A stretch of DNA of 64,000 nucleotides from Demequina subtropica (GCF_000971235.1 NZ_BBMB01000003.1:1-64000), one strand, 5' to 3'. Counted from the stretch's first letter, positions 47,712 through 56,203 are shown. Notes: generated by a model from the letters alone, not told the origin. A program made the numbers and translations.

Positions 47712-48305
47712 TCAACCGACGATCTCGTCCTCGGCGTGCGCCGCGTAGAAGTCGCTCTGGCCCCGGACGATCTCGCGCATCGTCGCGCCGCGATCGACGC
47801 CGTACACCGTGCCCGGGAAGTCGAGGCCCTGCTGGATCGCCCAGACCTCCTCGTGGCGGTCCGGGGGCAGCGTGGTCGCCGGGGTGCCGACCGCGATCCA
47901 GCCGATCGGCACCACCGTGCCGGCGGCGAGCGTCGTGTTGACCTGCACCACGCCGCGGATGCGCACCTCGCAGCCGGCCTCGATCACCGCGCCAGGGAAG
48001 ATCGCGGCGCCGGTGGCGAGGAAGCACTCGTCCCCGACGCGTGCGCCGTTGAGATGCACGTGCGGCCCGATCACCACGGCGTCGCCGATCTCGACGTCGT
48101 GCCCGGCGCGCGCCTTCACCACCGCGTTCTCCATCACCACCACATCGGAGCCGACCACGATGCGGCCGTTCTCCGCGGTGAGCACCGCCCCGTGGAGGAT
48201 GCGCACCCCGGGGCCGAGGGTGACGTCCCCCGAGACCACCGCCGTGGGGGCCACGGTCGCGGTCGGGTCGATGACGGGCGTCCTGCCGAGGTGTCTGACG
48301 ATCAT
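47712..48305 (-). CDS. Left-handed beta-helix protein (gamma-carbonic anhydrase / acyltransferase fold)
   Basis: A 197-residue hexapeptide-repeat protein (IDPTATVAPTAVVSGDVTLG, then VVVGSDVVVMENAVVKA and GDAVVIGPHVHLNGARVGDE). His residues spaced as in gamma-class carbonic anhydrases are present (HGAVLTAENG, GPHVHLNGA), but the helix is followed by a C-terminal tail unlike classical CamH. It could be a carbonic anhydrase-like or transferase-like protein. TACGAT lies 7 nt before the chosen ATG; a second ATG three codons earlier has no such spacing. Confidence 0.75.
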   Translation of the reverse strand: MIVRHLGRTPVIDPTATVAPTAVVSGDVTLGPGVRILHGAVLTAENGRIVVGSDVVVMENAVVKARAGHDVEIGDAVVIGPHVHLNGARVGDECFLATGAAIFPGAVIEAGCEVRIRGVVQVNTTLAAGTVVPIGWIAVGTPATTLPPDRHEEVWAIQQGLDFPGTVYGVDRGATMREIVRGQSDFYAAHAEDEIVG

Positions 48306-48312
48306 GCCGACC

Positions 48313-48318
48313 ATCGTA
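48313..48318 (-). promoter_or_regulatory. -10 element of a probable leaderless promoter
   Basis: TACGAT, 7 nt before the ATG of the beta-helix protein gene. The same hexamer and spacing occur at the MocA-like gene. Confidence 0.45.
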
Positions 48319-48339
48319 GATACCTGCTTCGACACGCAA

Positions 48340-48371
48340 CAGGGGCCCGGGACTGCCGCCCCGGACCCCTG
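48340..48371 (-). terminator. Terminator of the SDR gene
   Basis: CAGGGGCCCGGG-N8-CCCGGACCCCTG, 11 of 12 pairs, between the SDR stop and the next minus-strand gene. Confidence 0.75.
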
Positions 48372-48420
48372 CGCCCCCTCAGCGCGGCCCGGCCCGGAGG
48401 GACGTGCCGCACCCCACCCA

Positions 48421-49497
48421 TCAGGCGGCGGACCAGCCGCCGTCCGAGGGAAGGATGGCGCCGTTGAGGTTGACACCGTCATCCGACAGCAGGAACGTGA
48501 TCGACGCGGCGAGCTGGTCCGCGGCCACAGGCGTGGGCAGCACCGCCATCGCCGTGGTGATGCGCTCCTGCGCGAGCTCCGAGTCGAAGCGCGCCTCGAT
48601 GTTGGTGATGACCGGGCCGGGGGCGACCGCGTTGACGCGGATCCCCGACGGTCCGTAGAGGAACGCGGTGCTCTTGGTCATGCCGACCACCGCGTGCTTG
48701 GACGCGGTGTACGCCACGCCCGCGGCCGAGCCGCGCAGCCCTGCCTCCGACGCCACGTTGACGATCGACCCCGCGCCCGCCTCGAGCATGAGCGGCAGCA
48801 CGGCGCGCGAGAGCCTCATCACGCCCTCGACGTTGACCGCGAACACGCGCGACCAGACCTCGTCGGACACCTCGTGGAGACCGGTCATGTTGTCCATGAT
48901 CCCCGCGACGTTCGCGAGCGCGTCGATGCGCCCGCCCGCAGCCTCGAGCACGCGCGCGATGTCCTCCTCCCGGGTGACGTCGGCAGTGACCGTGGCGATG
49001 TCGAGACCGTCGAGCTCCGAGGCGAGGCCCTCGAGCCGCTCCTGGGAGATGTCGAGCGCGATCACCCGGCCGCCCTCGCGGGCCACGCGAGCCGCGGTGG
49101 CGCGCCCGATGCCCGAGCCCGCGCCGGTGACCACCACGGTCTTGCCGGTGAAGCGGCCCTCGGTGATGCGCTCCTGCCACTCGGGAGCCTCGACGGGCTC
49201 CTCCGCCTCGACGGACGATGCGGGGGCGGCGGGGATGGACGGCGCGGCGGGGATGGACGATGCGGCGGGGTCCGCGGCGCGGCGCGCGGTCTCCGCGATG
49301 AGGCCGTCGAGCAGCTCCTGGCTGAAGCGGCCTCCCGAGATCTTGACGAGCTTGTTCATGGAGAAGCGCTTGACGGGCGCGAGGGTTCGCTCGGACTGGC
49401 CGGCCTCGGCGAGCATCTCACGCATCACCTCGCCCGCGACGGGGTGGGCGAGCCAGTCGGCGACCTTGGTGTCTCCGGTGGGAAGGGTGGTGGGCAT
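48421..49497 (-). CDS. Short-chain dehydrogenase with an extra N-terminal helical domain
   Basis: A 358-residue protein. Residues about 118-358 form a classical SDR: VTGAGSGIGRATA (NAD(P)-binding), NVAG, Ser then YTASKHAV (the catalytic Tyr-x3-Lys) and VNAVAPGPV. Residues 1-75 are an added helical domain (VADWLAHPVAGEVMREMLAE; FSMNKLVKISGGRFSQELLD) joined by an Ala/Pro/Ser linker. It resembles helical tails found on some glycosidases and SDRs. The substrate is unknown. GAGAGGAAG precedes the ATG. It diverges from a TetR gene across a perfect palindrome, so TetR probably represses it. Confidence 0.85.
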   Translation of the reverse strand: MPTTLPTGDTKVADWLAHPVAGEVMREMLAEAGQSERTLAPVKRFSMNKLVKISGGRFSQELLDGLIAETARRAADPAASSIPAAPSIPAAPASSVEAEEPVEAPEWQERITEGRFTGKTVVVTGAGSGIGRATAARVAREGGRVIALDISQERLEGLASELDGLDIATVTADVTREEDIARVLEAAGGRIDALANVAGIMDNMTGLHEVSDEVWSRVFAVNVEGVMRLSRAVLPLMLEAGAGSIVNVASEAGLRGSAAGVAYTASKHAVVGMTKSTAFLYGPSGIRVNAVAPGPVITNIEARFDSELAQERITTAMAVLPTPVAADQLAASITFLLSDDGVNLNGAILPSDGGWSAA

Positions 49498-49506
49498 GAC
49501 TTCCTC

Positions 49507-49662
49507 TCAGTGGGGGCTGGAGAGACTGCGCACGGCGCGCGCGGCGTGCGATGCGCGGACGGCTCCGGGGAAAGCCGAAGGGACGCCGGTCGACATGCCC
49601 GTGCCCGGGGTGCGGCGCGTCTCGCGCACGCCCCCTGCGTGGGACAGGCATCGGCCGATCAT
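49507..49662 (-). CDS. Possible 51-residue leader ORF upstream of the SDR gene
   Basis: An ATG after AGAGGGAG opens a 51-codon frame (MIGRCLSHAGGVRETRR and on) that ends in TGA 9 bases before the SDR start, just ahead of its ribosome site. The product is Arg/Ser/Ala-rich with no recognised family or signal. It may be a leader peptide coupling translation, or chance. Confidence 0.3.
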   Translation of the reverse strand: MIGRCLSHAGGVRETRRTPGTGMSTGVPSAFPGAVRASHAARAVRSLSSPH

Positions 49663-49674
49663 GACGCTCCCTCT

Positions 49675-49700
49675 GCTACCGGACATCCTTGTCCGGTAGC
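49675..49700. promoter_or_regulatory. Perfect 26-bp palindrome, TetR operator
   Basis: GCTACCGGACA-tcct-TGTCCGGTAGC, 11-bp arms with no mismatch. It lies 9 bases upstream of the TetR -10 and between the divergent SDR and TetR genes. Confidence 0.85.
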
Positions 49701-49709
49701 ACCACCCTA

Positions 49710-49715
49710 TACATT
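49710..49715 (+). promoter_or_regulatory. -10 element of a probable leaderless tetR promoter
   Basis: TACATT, 6 nt before the ATG of the TetR gene. Confidence 0.5.
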
Positions 49716-49721
49716 CGAGCC

Positions 49722-50270
49722 ATGGTGACCAAGGCGAACCGCGGGCCGAGCGCGGCGGCGGAGAACCGCGCGGCGCTCGTCGCCGCCGCGCGCGACGTTT
49801 TCGCTGAGCAGGGGGTCGACGGCCCCATCTCGACCGTCGCGCGCCGCGCGGGGGTGGGCCAGGCGAGCCTGTACCGCCACTTCCCCACGCGCGAGTCGCT
49901 CGCGTATGCGGTGTTCGACGAGAACCTCGACGCGATCGAGAGGCTCGCGGCGGACCCCGCGGCGACGCTCCGCGACGTGACGGACCTCATCACGCATCAG
50001 ATCGAGGGCAGCGCCGCCGTCATCGCCTTCGCGTCGCGCGACGAGGGACCGGAGATGCGCGCGCTCGAGCGCAGGACCGCGCGCGCCATCGCGGCCAAGG
50101 TGGACGCGGCCAAGGTCGAGGGGGTCCTCGCGCAGAGCACCACCGTCGAGGACCTCATGCTCGCCATCGGCATGCTGTCCTCGCTGATCGCCGGGCTCCC
50201 GGCGGCCGAACGCCACAGGCGCGTCGAGCAGGCATGGGCCCTGCTCATGCGGGGGCTCGGGCCGGCGTAG
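49722..50270 (+). CDS. TetR family repressor
   Basis: A 182-residue regulator. The N-terminal HTH (about residues 15-60) is typical: ALVAAARDVFAEQGVDGPIS, ARRAGVGQASLYRHFPTRES. The C-terminal ligand domain is of the SBP-like TetR_C type (DLITHQIEGSAAVIAFASRD). It should bind the palindrome in its own promoter and repress the divergent SDR until a small molecule binds. The inducer is unknown. Confidence 0.9.
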   Translation: MVTKANRGPSAAAENRAALVAAARDVFAEQGVDGPISTVARRAGVGQASLYRHFPTRESLAYAVFDENLDAIERLAADPAATLRDVTDLITHQIEGSAAVIAFASRDEGPEMRALERRTARAIAAKVDAAKVEGVLAQSTTVEDLMLAIGMLSSLIAGLPAAERHRRVEQAWALLMRGLGPA

Positions 50271-50290
50271 CCGGCTCCCAGCGGCGCCCT

Positions 50291-51331
50291 CTACGCGGAG
50301 TCGCGCACCACCAGCTCGAGCGGCATGATCAGCTCGCGCGGCACGCTCTCGTTGCCCCGCAGCACCTCGATGAGCGTGTCCGCCATGTGCCAGCCCATCT
50401 GGCGCGACGGCTGCCGCACGGTGGTGAGGCCCACCTTGGTGGACACCGCCGCCGCGCTGTCGTCGAAGCCCACGATCGCCATGTCCTCCGGGATGCGGAT
50501 GCCGCGGTCGAGCAGCACCGGGATCGCCCCCGAGGCCATGAGGTCGGACGCGATGAACACGCCGTCGACCGGCTCGCGCCAGTCGAGGATCTCGCGCATC
50601 GCGTTCGCGCCGCCGAACATCGTGAAGTCGCCGTCGACCACGGGACCGGCGGCCACGCCCGCCGCATCGAGCGCGCGCCGCCACCCCGCGAGGCGGTCGA
50701 GCGAGCTCTGCATCGTGAGCGGACCCGCGATGGTCGCGATGCGGCGGCAGCCGCGGTCGATCAGGCGCTGCGTGGCGATCGCGCCACCGGCGACGTTGTC
50801 GACGTCGACCACGTAGGTGTCCGAGCCCGCGATCGCGGAGCGTCCGCCGTAGACCACGGGGAGCGACTCGGTGAGGCGCCGGAGGAACCGGTCGCTCGTG
50901 TGGTGCGAGACCACGATCGCCCCGTCGACGGCGCCGCCACCGAGGTAGCGCATCGTCTTCCCGCTCGGGTCGTGGTTGGCGATCATGAGGTTGAGGACGT
51001 AGTCGGAGTCCTCGAGGCGGGCGTCGATGCCCGCGACGATCTCCGCGAAGAAGAGGTCGCCGAAGAACCTGTTGACGTCCTCGGGCGCGACCAGCGCGAT
51101 GGCCTGCGACTGCTGGCTCGCGAGCGAGCGTGCGGCCCGGTTGGGCACGTAGCCCAGCTCCTGCACCGCCTTGCGGACGGCCTCCGCGATGGGCGGCGAG
51201 ACCGAGGTCGAGCCGTTGACCACGCGCGAGACCGTCGCACGCGAGACGCCGGCACGGGCGGCGACCAGCTCGAGCGTGGGCGGCGGGGTACGCCCCGGGG
51301 CGCTCACGGTCGGCTCCTTGTCGGCGGGCAT
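50291..51331 (-). CDS. LacI family repressor of the sugar ABC operon
   Basis: A 346-residue LacI regulator: N-terminal HTH (LELVAARAGVSRATVSRVVN) and hinge helix (PNRAARSLASQQSQAI), then a periplasmic-binding-protein-like sugar sensor domain (ALVAPEDVNRFFGDLFF; VFIASDLMASG; MAIVGFDD). AAGGATG precedes the ATG. It lies just after the ABC permeases on the same strand. The GAGAGCGCTCTC operators ahead of that operon are of the right type for it. Confidence 0.9.
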   Translation of the reverse strand: MPADKEPTVSAPGRTPPPTLELVAARAGVSRATVSRVVNGSTSVSPPIAEAVRKAVQELGYVPNRAARSLASQQSQAIALVAPEDVNRFFGDLFFAEIVAGIDARLEDSDYVLNLMIANHDPSGKTMRYLGGGAVDGAIVVSHHTSDRFLRRLTESLPVVYGGRSAIAGSDTYVVDVDNVAGGAIATQRLIDRGCRRIATIAGPLTMQSSLDRLAGWRRALDAAGVAAGPVVDGDFTMFGGANAMREILDWREPVDGVFIASDLMASGAIPVLLDRGIRIPEDMAIVGFDDSAAAVSTKVGLTTVRQPSRQMGWHMADTLIEVLRGNESVPRELIMPLELVVRDSA

Positions 51332-51369
51332 GGGGACATCCTTGCGGATGCCGCACCATGCCCGCCGCA

Positions 51370-51389
51370 GGCGCGAGACATGTCGCGCC
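51370..51389 (-). terminator. Hairpin at the end of the sugar ABC operon
   Basis: GGCGCGA-N6-TCGCGCC, a perfect 7-bp stem beginning at the last base of the permease stop and ahead of the LacI gene. Confidence 0.55.
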
Positions 51390-52267
51390 TAGCCCTTCAC
51401 CGCCCCCGCCATGATGCCGGAGACGAGCTGGCGCCCGGCGAACATGAACAGGAGGAGCAGCGGCACCGTTGCCAGCAGGACGCCCGCGAGCACGAGCGAG
51501 TAGTCGACGAAGTAGTTGGCCTGGAGGATCGACAGCGAGACCGGCAGCGTCGGGTTGGTCGAGTCGAGCACGATGTACGGCCACATGAAGTTGTTCCAGC
51601 TCGTGACGAACGTGAAGAGGAACAGCATCGCGGCGGCCGGCCGCGCCGCGGGAAGGCCCACGTGCCAGAAGGTCCGGATCATCGAGCAGCCGTCCACGCG
51701 CGCCGCCTCGATGAGCTCGGTCGGGAGCGACTGGGAGATGTACTGCGTCATCCAGAACACGCCGAACGCCGTCACGAGCCCGGGGATGATCACCGCGCCG
51801 ATCGAGCCGGTCCAGCCGAACTTCTGCATGAGGATGTACAGCGGCACGATGCCGAGCTGGACGGGCACCGCCATCGTCGCGACCACCGCGACCAGCAGCG
51901 GGCCCGAGCCCTTGAACCGGAGCTTCGCGAAGGCGTAGCCGGCGAGCGTGGAGAGCACCACGGTCGACACCGCCATCGTCGTGGAGACGATGATCGAGTT
52001 GCTCAGCGCCTTCCAGAAGTTGACCGCCGGGTTGTTGATCACCGTGGAGGCGTTCTCGAGGAAGTTGCCGCCGGGCCACCACGACATGTTGGGGTCGTTG
52101 ATGGTGAAGCGGTCGCCCGAGGCGATGAGGAACGACCAGTAGAACGGGAACACCGACGCGATGAGGAAGACGGCCAGCGACGCGTAGACGAACCAGCCGG
52201 GGCGCATCGTCGAGACGGCGGCCGCACCCTGCTTGGTGCGCTTGAGGGGGTTGGTGATGGTGGTCAC
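51389..52267 (-). CDS. Carbohydrate ABC transporter permease (MalG-like)
   Basis: A 292-residue CUT1-type permease with six membrane helices and the EAA loop (ELIEAARVDGCSMIRTFWHV). It pairs with the upstream MalF-like subunit. The GTG start overlaps the preceding stop by GTGA, with AAGGTG upstream. No ATP-binding subunit is encoded here, so a shared MsiK-like ATPase elsewhere is likely, as is usual for actinobacterial sugar importers. Confidence 0.92.
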   Translation of the reverse strand: MTTITNPLKRTKQGAAAVSTMRPGWFVYASLAVFLIASVFPFYWSFLIASGDRFTINDPNMSWWPGGNFLENASTVINNPAVNFWKALSNSIIVSTTMAVSTVVLSTLAGYAFAKLRFKGSGPLLVAVVATMAVPVQLGIVPLYILMQKFGWTGSIGAVIIPGLVTAFGVFWMTQYISQSLPTELIEAARVDGCSMIRTFWHVGLPAARPAAAMLFLFTFVTSWNNFMWPYIVLDSTNPTLPVSLSILQANYFVDYSLVLAGVLLATVPLLLLFMFAGRQLVSGIMAGAVKG

Positions 52268-53271
52268 TTGGTCACCTTCTTCGGCTTCTTCGGCGCTGTG
52301 CCGGCGTCGCTCGCGATGAACCGCTGCGTCACGAGGAAGTTGAGCAGCCCGAAGGCGACGATGATGAGGAACAGGATCCACGCGACCGCTGCGGCGCGAC
52401 CGAAGTTGAACTGCCCCCAGCCCGTGTTGTAGAGGTACAGCGTGATGGTCTCCCACTGATGGTTGGAGCCGCCCTGACCGTTCGTGTCGTACATGCGCGG
52501 CTCGTCGAAGATCTGCAGGCCGCCGATGGTCGAGGTGATGATGACGAAGATCATCGTCGGGCGGATCTGCGGGAGCGTGACGGAGAAGAAGCGGCGCAGC
52601 GTGCCGGCGCCGTCGATCGCGGCGGCCTCGTAGAGGTCGCGCGGGATGGCCTGCATCGCGGCCAGCAGGATCAGGGCGTTGTAGCCGGTCCAGCGGAAGT
52701 TGACCATCGTCGCGATCGCGAAGTGGCTGGGGATCACGTCGACGTGCCAGCGGATGCTGTCGATCCCGATGTCGTTGAGCAGCGAGTTGATGAGGCCGTA
52801 GCGGTCGCCGAACATGTTGGAGAAGATCAGCGCCACCGCGACGGGGGCCACCACGTAGGGCAGCAGCACGCCCATGCGCCAGAAGGTCTTGGCACGGATG
52901 TTCTTGTCGAGCATCGCGGCGATGAAGGTGGCGATGATCACCTGCGGCACCGAGGACAGCAGGAAGATCGAGAAGGTGTTGCGCAGGGAGAGCCAGAACT
53001 CACGGTCCTGCAGCACGAACTGGAAGTTCTCGAAGCCGGTGTACGTGCCCGTGTTGCGCACGAGGTCCCAGTCCTGGAACGCGATGAAGGCGGTGTAGAC
53101 GATCGGGAAGAGCCCGACGACCGCGAAGACGATCCAGAACGGCGCGATGTAGAGGTACGGCGAGAGCTTGACGTCGAGCCTGCCGAGCCGCTGGCGCCAG
53201 GTGAGCGGCATGCGCTGGCGCTCCGGCCCCTGCGGCGGCGTGGCCTGCGCCTGGGGGGTGGTGGTGGTCAT
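52264..53271 (-). CDS. Carbohydrate ABC transporter permease (MalF-like)
   Basis: A 335-residue CUT1 permease. A cytoplasmic N-terminal stretch (PQGPERQRMPLTWRQRLGRL) precedes six helices, beginning YLYIAPFWIVFAVVGLFPIV. The EAA loop is DLYEAAAIDGAGTLRRFFSV. It forms the channel with the MalG-like protein. An intercistronic hairpin separates it from the binding-protein gene, which should keep its expression below that of the binding protein. Confidence 0.92.
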   Translation of the reverse strand: MTTTTPQAQATPPQGPERQRMPLTWRQRLGRLDVKLSPYLYIAPFWIVFAVVGLFPIVYTAFIAFQDWDLVRNTGTYTGFENFQFVLQDREFWLSLRNTFSIFLLSSVPQVIIATFIAAMLDKNIRAKTFWRMGVLLPYVVAPVAVALIFSNMFGDRYGLINSLLNDIGIDSIRWHVDVIPSHFAIATMVNFRWTGYNALILLAAMQAIPRDLYEAAAIDGAGTLRRFFSVTLPQIRPTMIFVIITSTIGGLQIFDEPRMYDTNGQGGSNHQWETITLYLYNTGWGQFNFGRAAAVAWILFLIIVAFGLLNFLVTQRFIASDAGTAPKKPKKVTK

Positions 53272-53310
53272 GAGGTGGGTTCCCTGCTGCTGGTGACGAT
53301 GCGGGCGACA

Positions 53311-53346
53311 GGTGCGGGCCGCCTCCCGTGGGAGACGGCCCGCACC
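53311..53346 (-). terminator. Intercistronic attenuating hairpin, binding protein / permease
   Basis: GGTGCGGGCCG with CGGCCCGCACC, a perfect 11-bp stem, and a nested CTCCC-gt-GGGAG at the tip. It lies between the binding-protein stop and the MalF-like start. It probably stops part of the transcripts and protects the upstream 3' end. Confidence 0.7.
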
Positions 53347-53357
53347 GGTTCAGCGTG

Positions 53358-54698
53358 TCAGCCGATCGCCGTGACGTCGGCCTCGAACTGCGCCCACGAC
53401 TCGTCCGCGGTCATGACGCCCTCGTCCACGCGACGGAGCGCGTTGACCATGGCGTCATTGACCTCGAAGTAGTGGGGTCCCTTGTAGGGCGCCACCGCGA
53501 CCGCCGCGGCGCGCTCGGCGAAGATCTCACCGGCGGGCGCGTCGTTGAAGTAGGCGCGGGTGTAGGTGGTGACGTCCTCGGACGCCGCCGCGCTCTCGGA
53601 GCTCGGGAAGGCGCCGACGTTCGCGAACGCCTTGGCCTGCTGCTCGGGAGCGGTGAGCCACGCGGCGAACGCGGTGGCCGCCTCGACGTTCGCGCCGGCG
53701 GCGGGGACGGTCAGGTACGAGCCGCCCCAGTTGCCGCCACCGTTCGGGAACGCGTTCGCGATGTCCCAGTTGCCGTCGGGGGCGTTGCCCTCGATGACAC
53801 CGAGCATCCACGACGGGCAGGGCATCGCGGCGAAGTCGCCGTTGGCCATGCCGGCCGCCCAGTCGTCGCCCCACTGCTGGAGGCCGGCGGAGATGCCCTC
53901 GGCCGACGCGGCGGTGAGGGTGTCGTAGACCTCCTTCACCTCGGGGTTGTCGAGCGCGATGATCTCGTCGGTCTCCGGGTCCTCGTACGGCGCCTCGAGC
54001 TGGCCGATCATGGCCTGCAGGACGGCCGCGTTCTCCTCGTAGAAGCCCTTGCCGGTGGCGTCGGTGTACTCCTTGCCGAGGGCCATGAAGTTGTCCCAGT
54101 CGCCGTCGATCGCGGCCGACATCGCGTCGGACGAGGCGTCCATGCCGGCAGCCTCGATCGCGTCGACGTTGTAGCAGATCGCCTCGGGGCCGATGTCGGT
54201 GCCGTAGCCGATGAGACGGCCGTCGGCGTCGGTGGCCGCGTCGATCTTCCACTGCAGCCAGTCGCCGTCGGGCGAGCCGCCCGTGAGGTCCGCCAGCAGG
54301 TCCGAGTACGTCATGGCCTCGGGCAGCCAGTCGACCTCGATCGCCTCGACGTCGGCGAGGCCGCCGGGGCCCAGCTTCGTGAAGAAGTTCTCACGGGCCG
54401 TGTTCGACGTGTCGGCGACGTTGTAGACGATGGTGACGTTGGGGTTGAGCTCCTGGTACTCCGCGATGAGGTCGTACGCGTAGTCCGCGCCGCCCTCGGA
54501 GTCGGCCGAGTAGCCGAACTGGTTGAACGTCGCGAGGGTCAGGGTGATCTGCTCCTCCGAGGTGGAACCGCCGTCGGTCCCGCCTGCGGTGCTGGAGCTC
54601 TCCGGGTCGCTGCTGTCGCTGCAACCTGCGAGAGCAAGGGCAAGGGTCGCGGCTCCCGCGGCGAACCCGAGGGTGGTCTTGCGTCGTGAGAGGCTCAC
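53358..54698 (-). CDS. Sugar ABC transporter substrate-binding lipoprotein
   Basis: A 446-residue family 1 extracellular binding protein with lipobox LALAGC (Cys about residue 25) after a basic and hydrophobic signal, and a Ser/Thr/Gly linker (SSTAGGTDGG). The mature part has the expected segments (LADVEAIEVDWLPEAMTYSD; FAAWLTAPEQQAKAFANVGA). The bound sugar is unknown; no glycosidase lies nearby. I chose the GTG 5 nt after AAAGGAG; the earlier GTG overlaps that site. It is first in the operon, under two LacI-type operators. Confidence 0.9.
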   Translation of the reverse strand: MSLSRRKTTLGFAAGAATLALALAGCSDSSDPESSSTAGGTDGGSTSEEQITLTLATFNQFGYSADSEGGADYAYDLIAEYQELNPNVTIVYNVADTSNTARENFFTKLGPGGLADVEAIEVDWLPEAMTYSDLLADLTGGSPDGDWLQWKIDAATDADGRLIGYGTDIGPEAICYNVDAIEAAGMDASSDAMSAAIDGDWDNFMALGKEYTDATGKGFYEENAAVLQAMIGQLEAPYEDPETDEIIALDNPEVKEVYDTLTAASAEGISAGLQQWGDDWAAGMANGDFAAMPCPSWMLGVIEGNAPDGNWDIANAFPNGGGNWGGSYLTVPAAGANVEAATAFAAWLTAPEQQAKAFANVGAFPSSESAAASEDVTTYTRAYFNDAPAGEIFAERAAAVAVAPYKGPHYFEVNDAMVNALRRVDEGVMTADESWAQFEADVTAIG

Positions 54699-54737
54699 GT
54701 TCACTCCTTTGTGTCCGTACTGCTGTGTGGTGAGCAT

Positions 54738-54766
54738 GAGAGCGCTCTCGCTGTGAGAGCGCTCTC
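54738..54766 (-). promoter_or_regulatory. Two tandem LacI-type operators
   Basis: GAGAGCGCTCTC occurs twice (54738-54749 and 54755-54766), 17 bp centre to centre. Both lie just downstream of the predicted transcription start of the sugar ABC operon, where a LacI repressor would block elongation. Confidence 0.85.
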
Positions 54767-54779
54767 TCGCATCGCCATC

Positions 54780-54808
54780 AACGTATTGCTCCGGGAGACG
54801 GCTGTCAA
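54780..54808 (-). promoter_or_regulatory. Promoter of the sugar ABC operon
   Basis: Minus strand: -35 TTGACA (54808-54803), 17-bp spacer, -10 TACGTT (54785-54780). The operators begin about 14 bases further on. Confidence 0.75.
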
Positions 54809-54960
54809 ACCGTTTCGACCGCGGTTCCGCATTCGTATCCGAAACGTTACGAAGCCGTGACCGGGGCGCAGTCACATCGGCGGAGAGTCGCCCGAGGACC
54901 GTCATCGTCCCTGGTAAAACCGTCTTTCCATCGATGGAGGATGGACGTCCGGGAGAGCGG

Positions 54961-56037
54961 TCAGCGCGCGATGGTCGCCTGCCCGAGGACGCGCGAGCCG
55001 CGGTAGATCACGAGCGACTGACCCGCCGCGACGCCGCGCATCGGCTCCGTGAGAGAGACGTTCACGCGCCCATGATCGCGTTTCACGGTGGCCGCCACGG
55101 GCGTGCCGTGCGCGCGCACCTGCACCTCGCACGCCGTCGGATCCGTCGCCGGCACGTCGGGCGCGAGCCACACCACGGCGTCGCCGACGAGCTCGCGGAC
55201 GCTCAGCAGCGTCTCGGGCCCGACGGTCACCACGTTGCGCGCGGTGTCGATGCCCGTGACGTACCGAGGCGCGCCGTCGGCGGCGGGGCGCGGAAGCCGC
55301 AGCCCCTTGCGCTGGCCCACGGTGTACGCGTAGGCGCCGGCGTGGGCGCCGACCACGGCGCCGGTCTCGTCGACGATCTCCCCCGGCCGCTCCCCCAGCT
55401 CGCGCGCGAGGAAGCCCTGGGTGTCGCCGTCCGCGACGAAGCAGATGTCGTACGAGTCCGGCTTGTTCGAGACCCCCAGCCCGCGCGCGACCGCCTCGGC
55501 GCGCACCTCGGCCTTCGACGCCACCGTGCCGAGCGGGAACATCGCCCGGGCGAGCCGCTCGGGGCCCATGACGGCCAGCACGTAGCTCTGGTCCTTGGCA
55601 AGGTCCGCGGCGCGGTGAAGCTCGCGCCCCCCGTCCTCCCGCACGTCGATGCGCGCGTAGTGGCCCGTGCACACCGCGTCGAAGCCGAGCGCGAGGCCGC
55701 GCTCGAGCAGCGTGTCGAACTTGATGTGCTCGTTGCACCGGACGCACGGGTTCGGTGTGCGGCCCGCGGCGTACTCGCTGAGGAAGTCCGCGACCACCGT
55801 GTCGTGGAACTCGTCGCTCAGGTCCCACACGTAGTACGGGATGCCGAGCTTGTCGGCGGCGCGCCGCGCATCGTTCGCGTCCTCGATGCTGCAGCACCCG
55901 CGCGAGCCCGTGCGGTGCTCGGCACGGCTGCGCGAGAGCGCCATGTGGACACCGACCACGTCGTGCCCCGCGTCGACCGCTCGCGCCGCCGCGACGGCGG
56001 AGTCGACCCCGCCGGACAGGGCGGCGAGCACGCGCAT
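54961..56037 (-). CDS. mnmA: tRNA-specific 2-thiouridylase
   Basis: A 358-residue enzyme that thiolates U34 of tRNA(Lys, Glu, Gln). The PP-loop is SGGVDS (8-13). Catalytic Cys are Cys98 in [13 protein letters not shown] and the later Cys in [13 protein letters not shown]. The DSYDI and YTVGQRKGL blocks are as expected. GAGGAGG precedes the ATG giving [10 protein letters not shown]. In other actinobacteria mnmA commonly sits shortly upstream of ligA; here about 45 kb separates them. Confidence 0.95.
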   Translation of the reverse strand: MRVLAALSGGVDSAVAAARAVDAGHDVVGVHMALSRSRAEHRTGSRGCCSIEDANDARRAADKLGIPYYVWDLSDEFHDTVVADFLSEYAAGRTPNPCVRCNEHIKFDTLLERGLALGFDAVCTGHYARIDVREDGGRELHRAADLAKDQSYVLAVMGPERLARAMFPLGTVASKAEVRAEAVARGLGVSNKPDSYDICFVADGDTQGFLARELGERPGEIVDETGAVVGAHAGAYAYTVGQRKGLRLPRPAADGAPRYVTGIDTARNVVTVGPETLLSVRELVGDAVVWLAPDVPATDPTACEVQVRAHGTPVAATVKRDHGRVNVSLTEPMRGVAAGQSLVIYRGSRVLGQATIAR

Positions 56038-56087
56038 GGGGGACCTCCTCGGGACGGACCCCACAAGTGTACGAGCCGCCTCATGCG

Positions 56088-56203
56088 CGGCTCCGCCACA
56101 CCGCGGGGGCCCGCACGGGCTCCATCCGCGCCCCAGCGCCCGGACACGCCGACGACACGCCGGGCCGTGTGTGGCGGAGCCGCAGATCCGTGTGGCGGAG
56201 CCG
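56088..56203. repeat. Three copies of a 14-bp GTGTGGCGGAGCCG repeat, one inverted
   Basis: Direct copies at 56169-56182 and 56190-56203, 21 bp apart. An inverted copy (CGGCTCCGCCACAC) lies at 56088-56101. The inverted copy can pair with either direct copy, giving two alternative hairpins in the mnmA/IclR gap. The last copy abuts the IclR stop. It may act as terminator, or as a small repetitive element. Confidence 0.75.
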
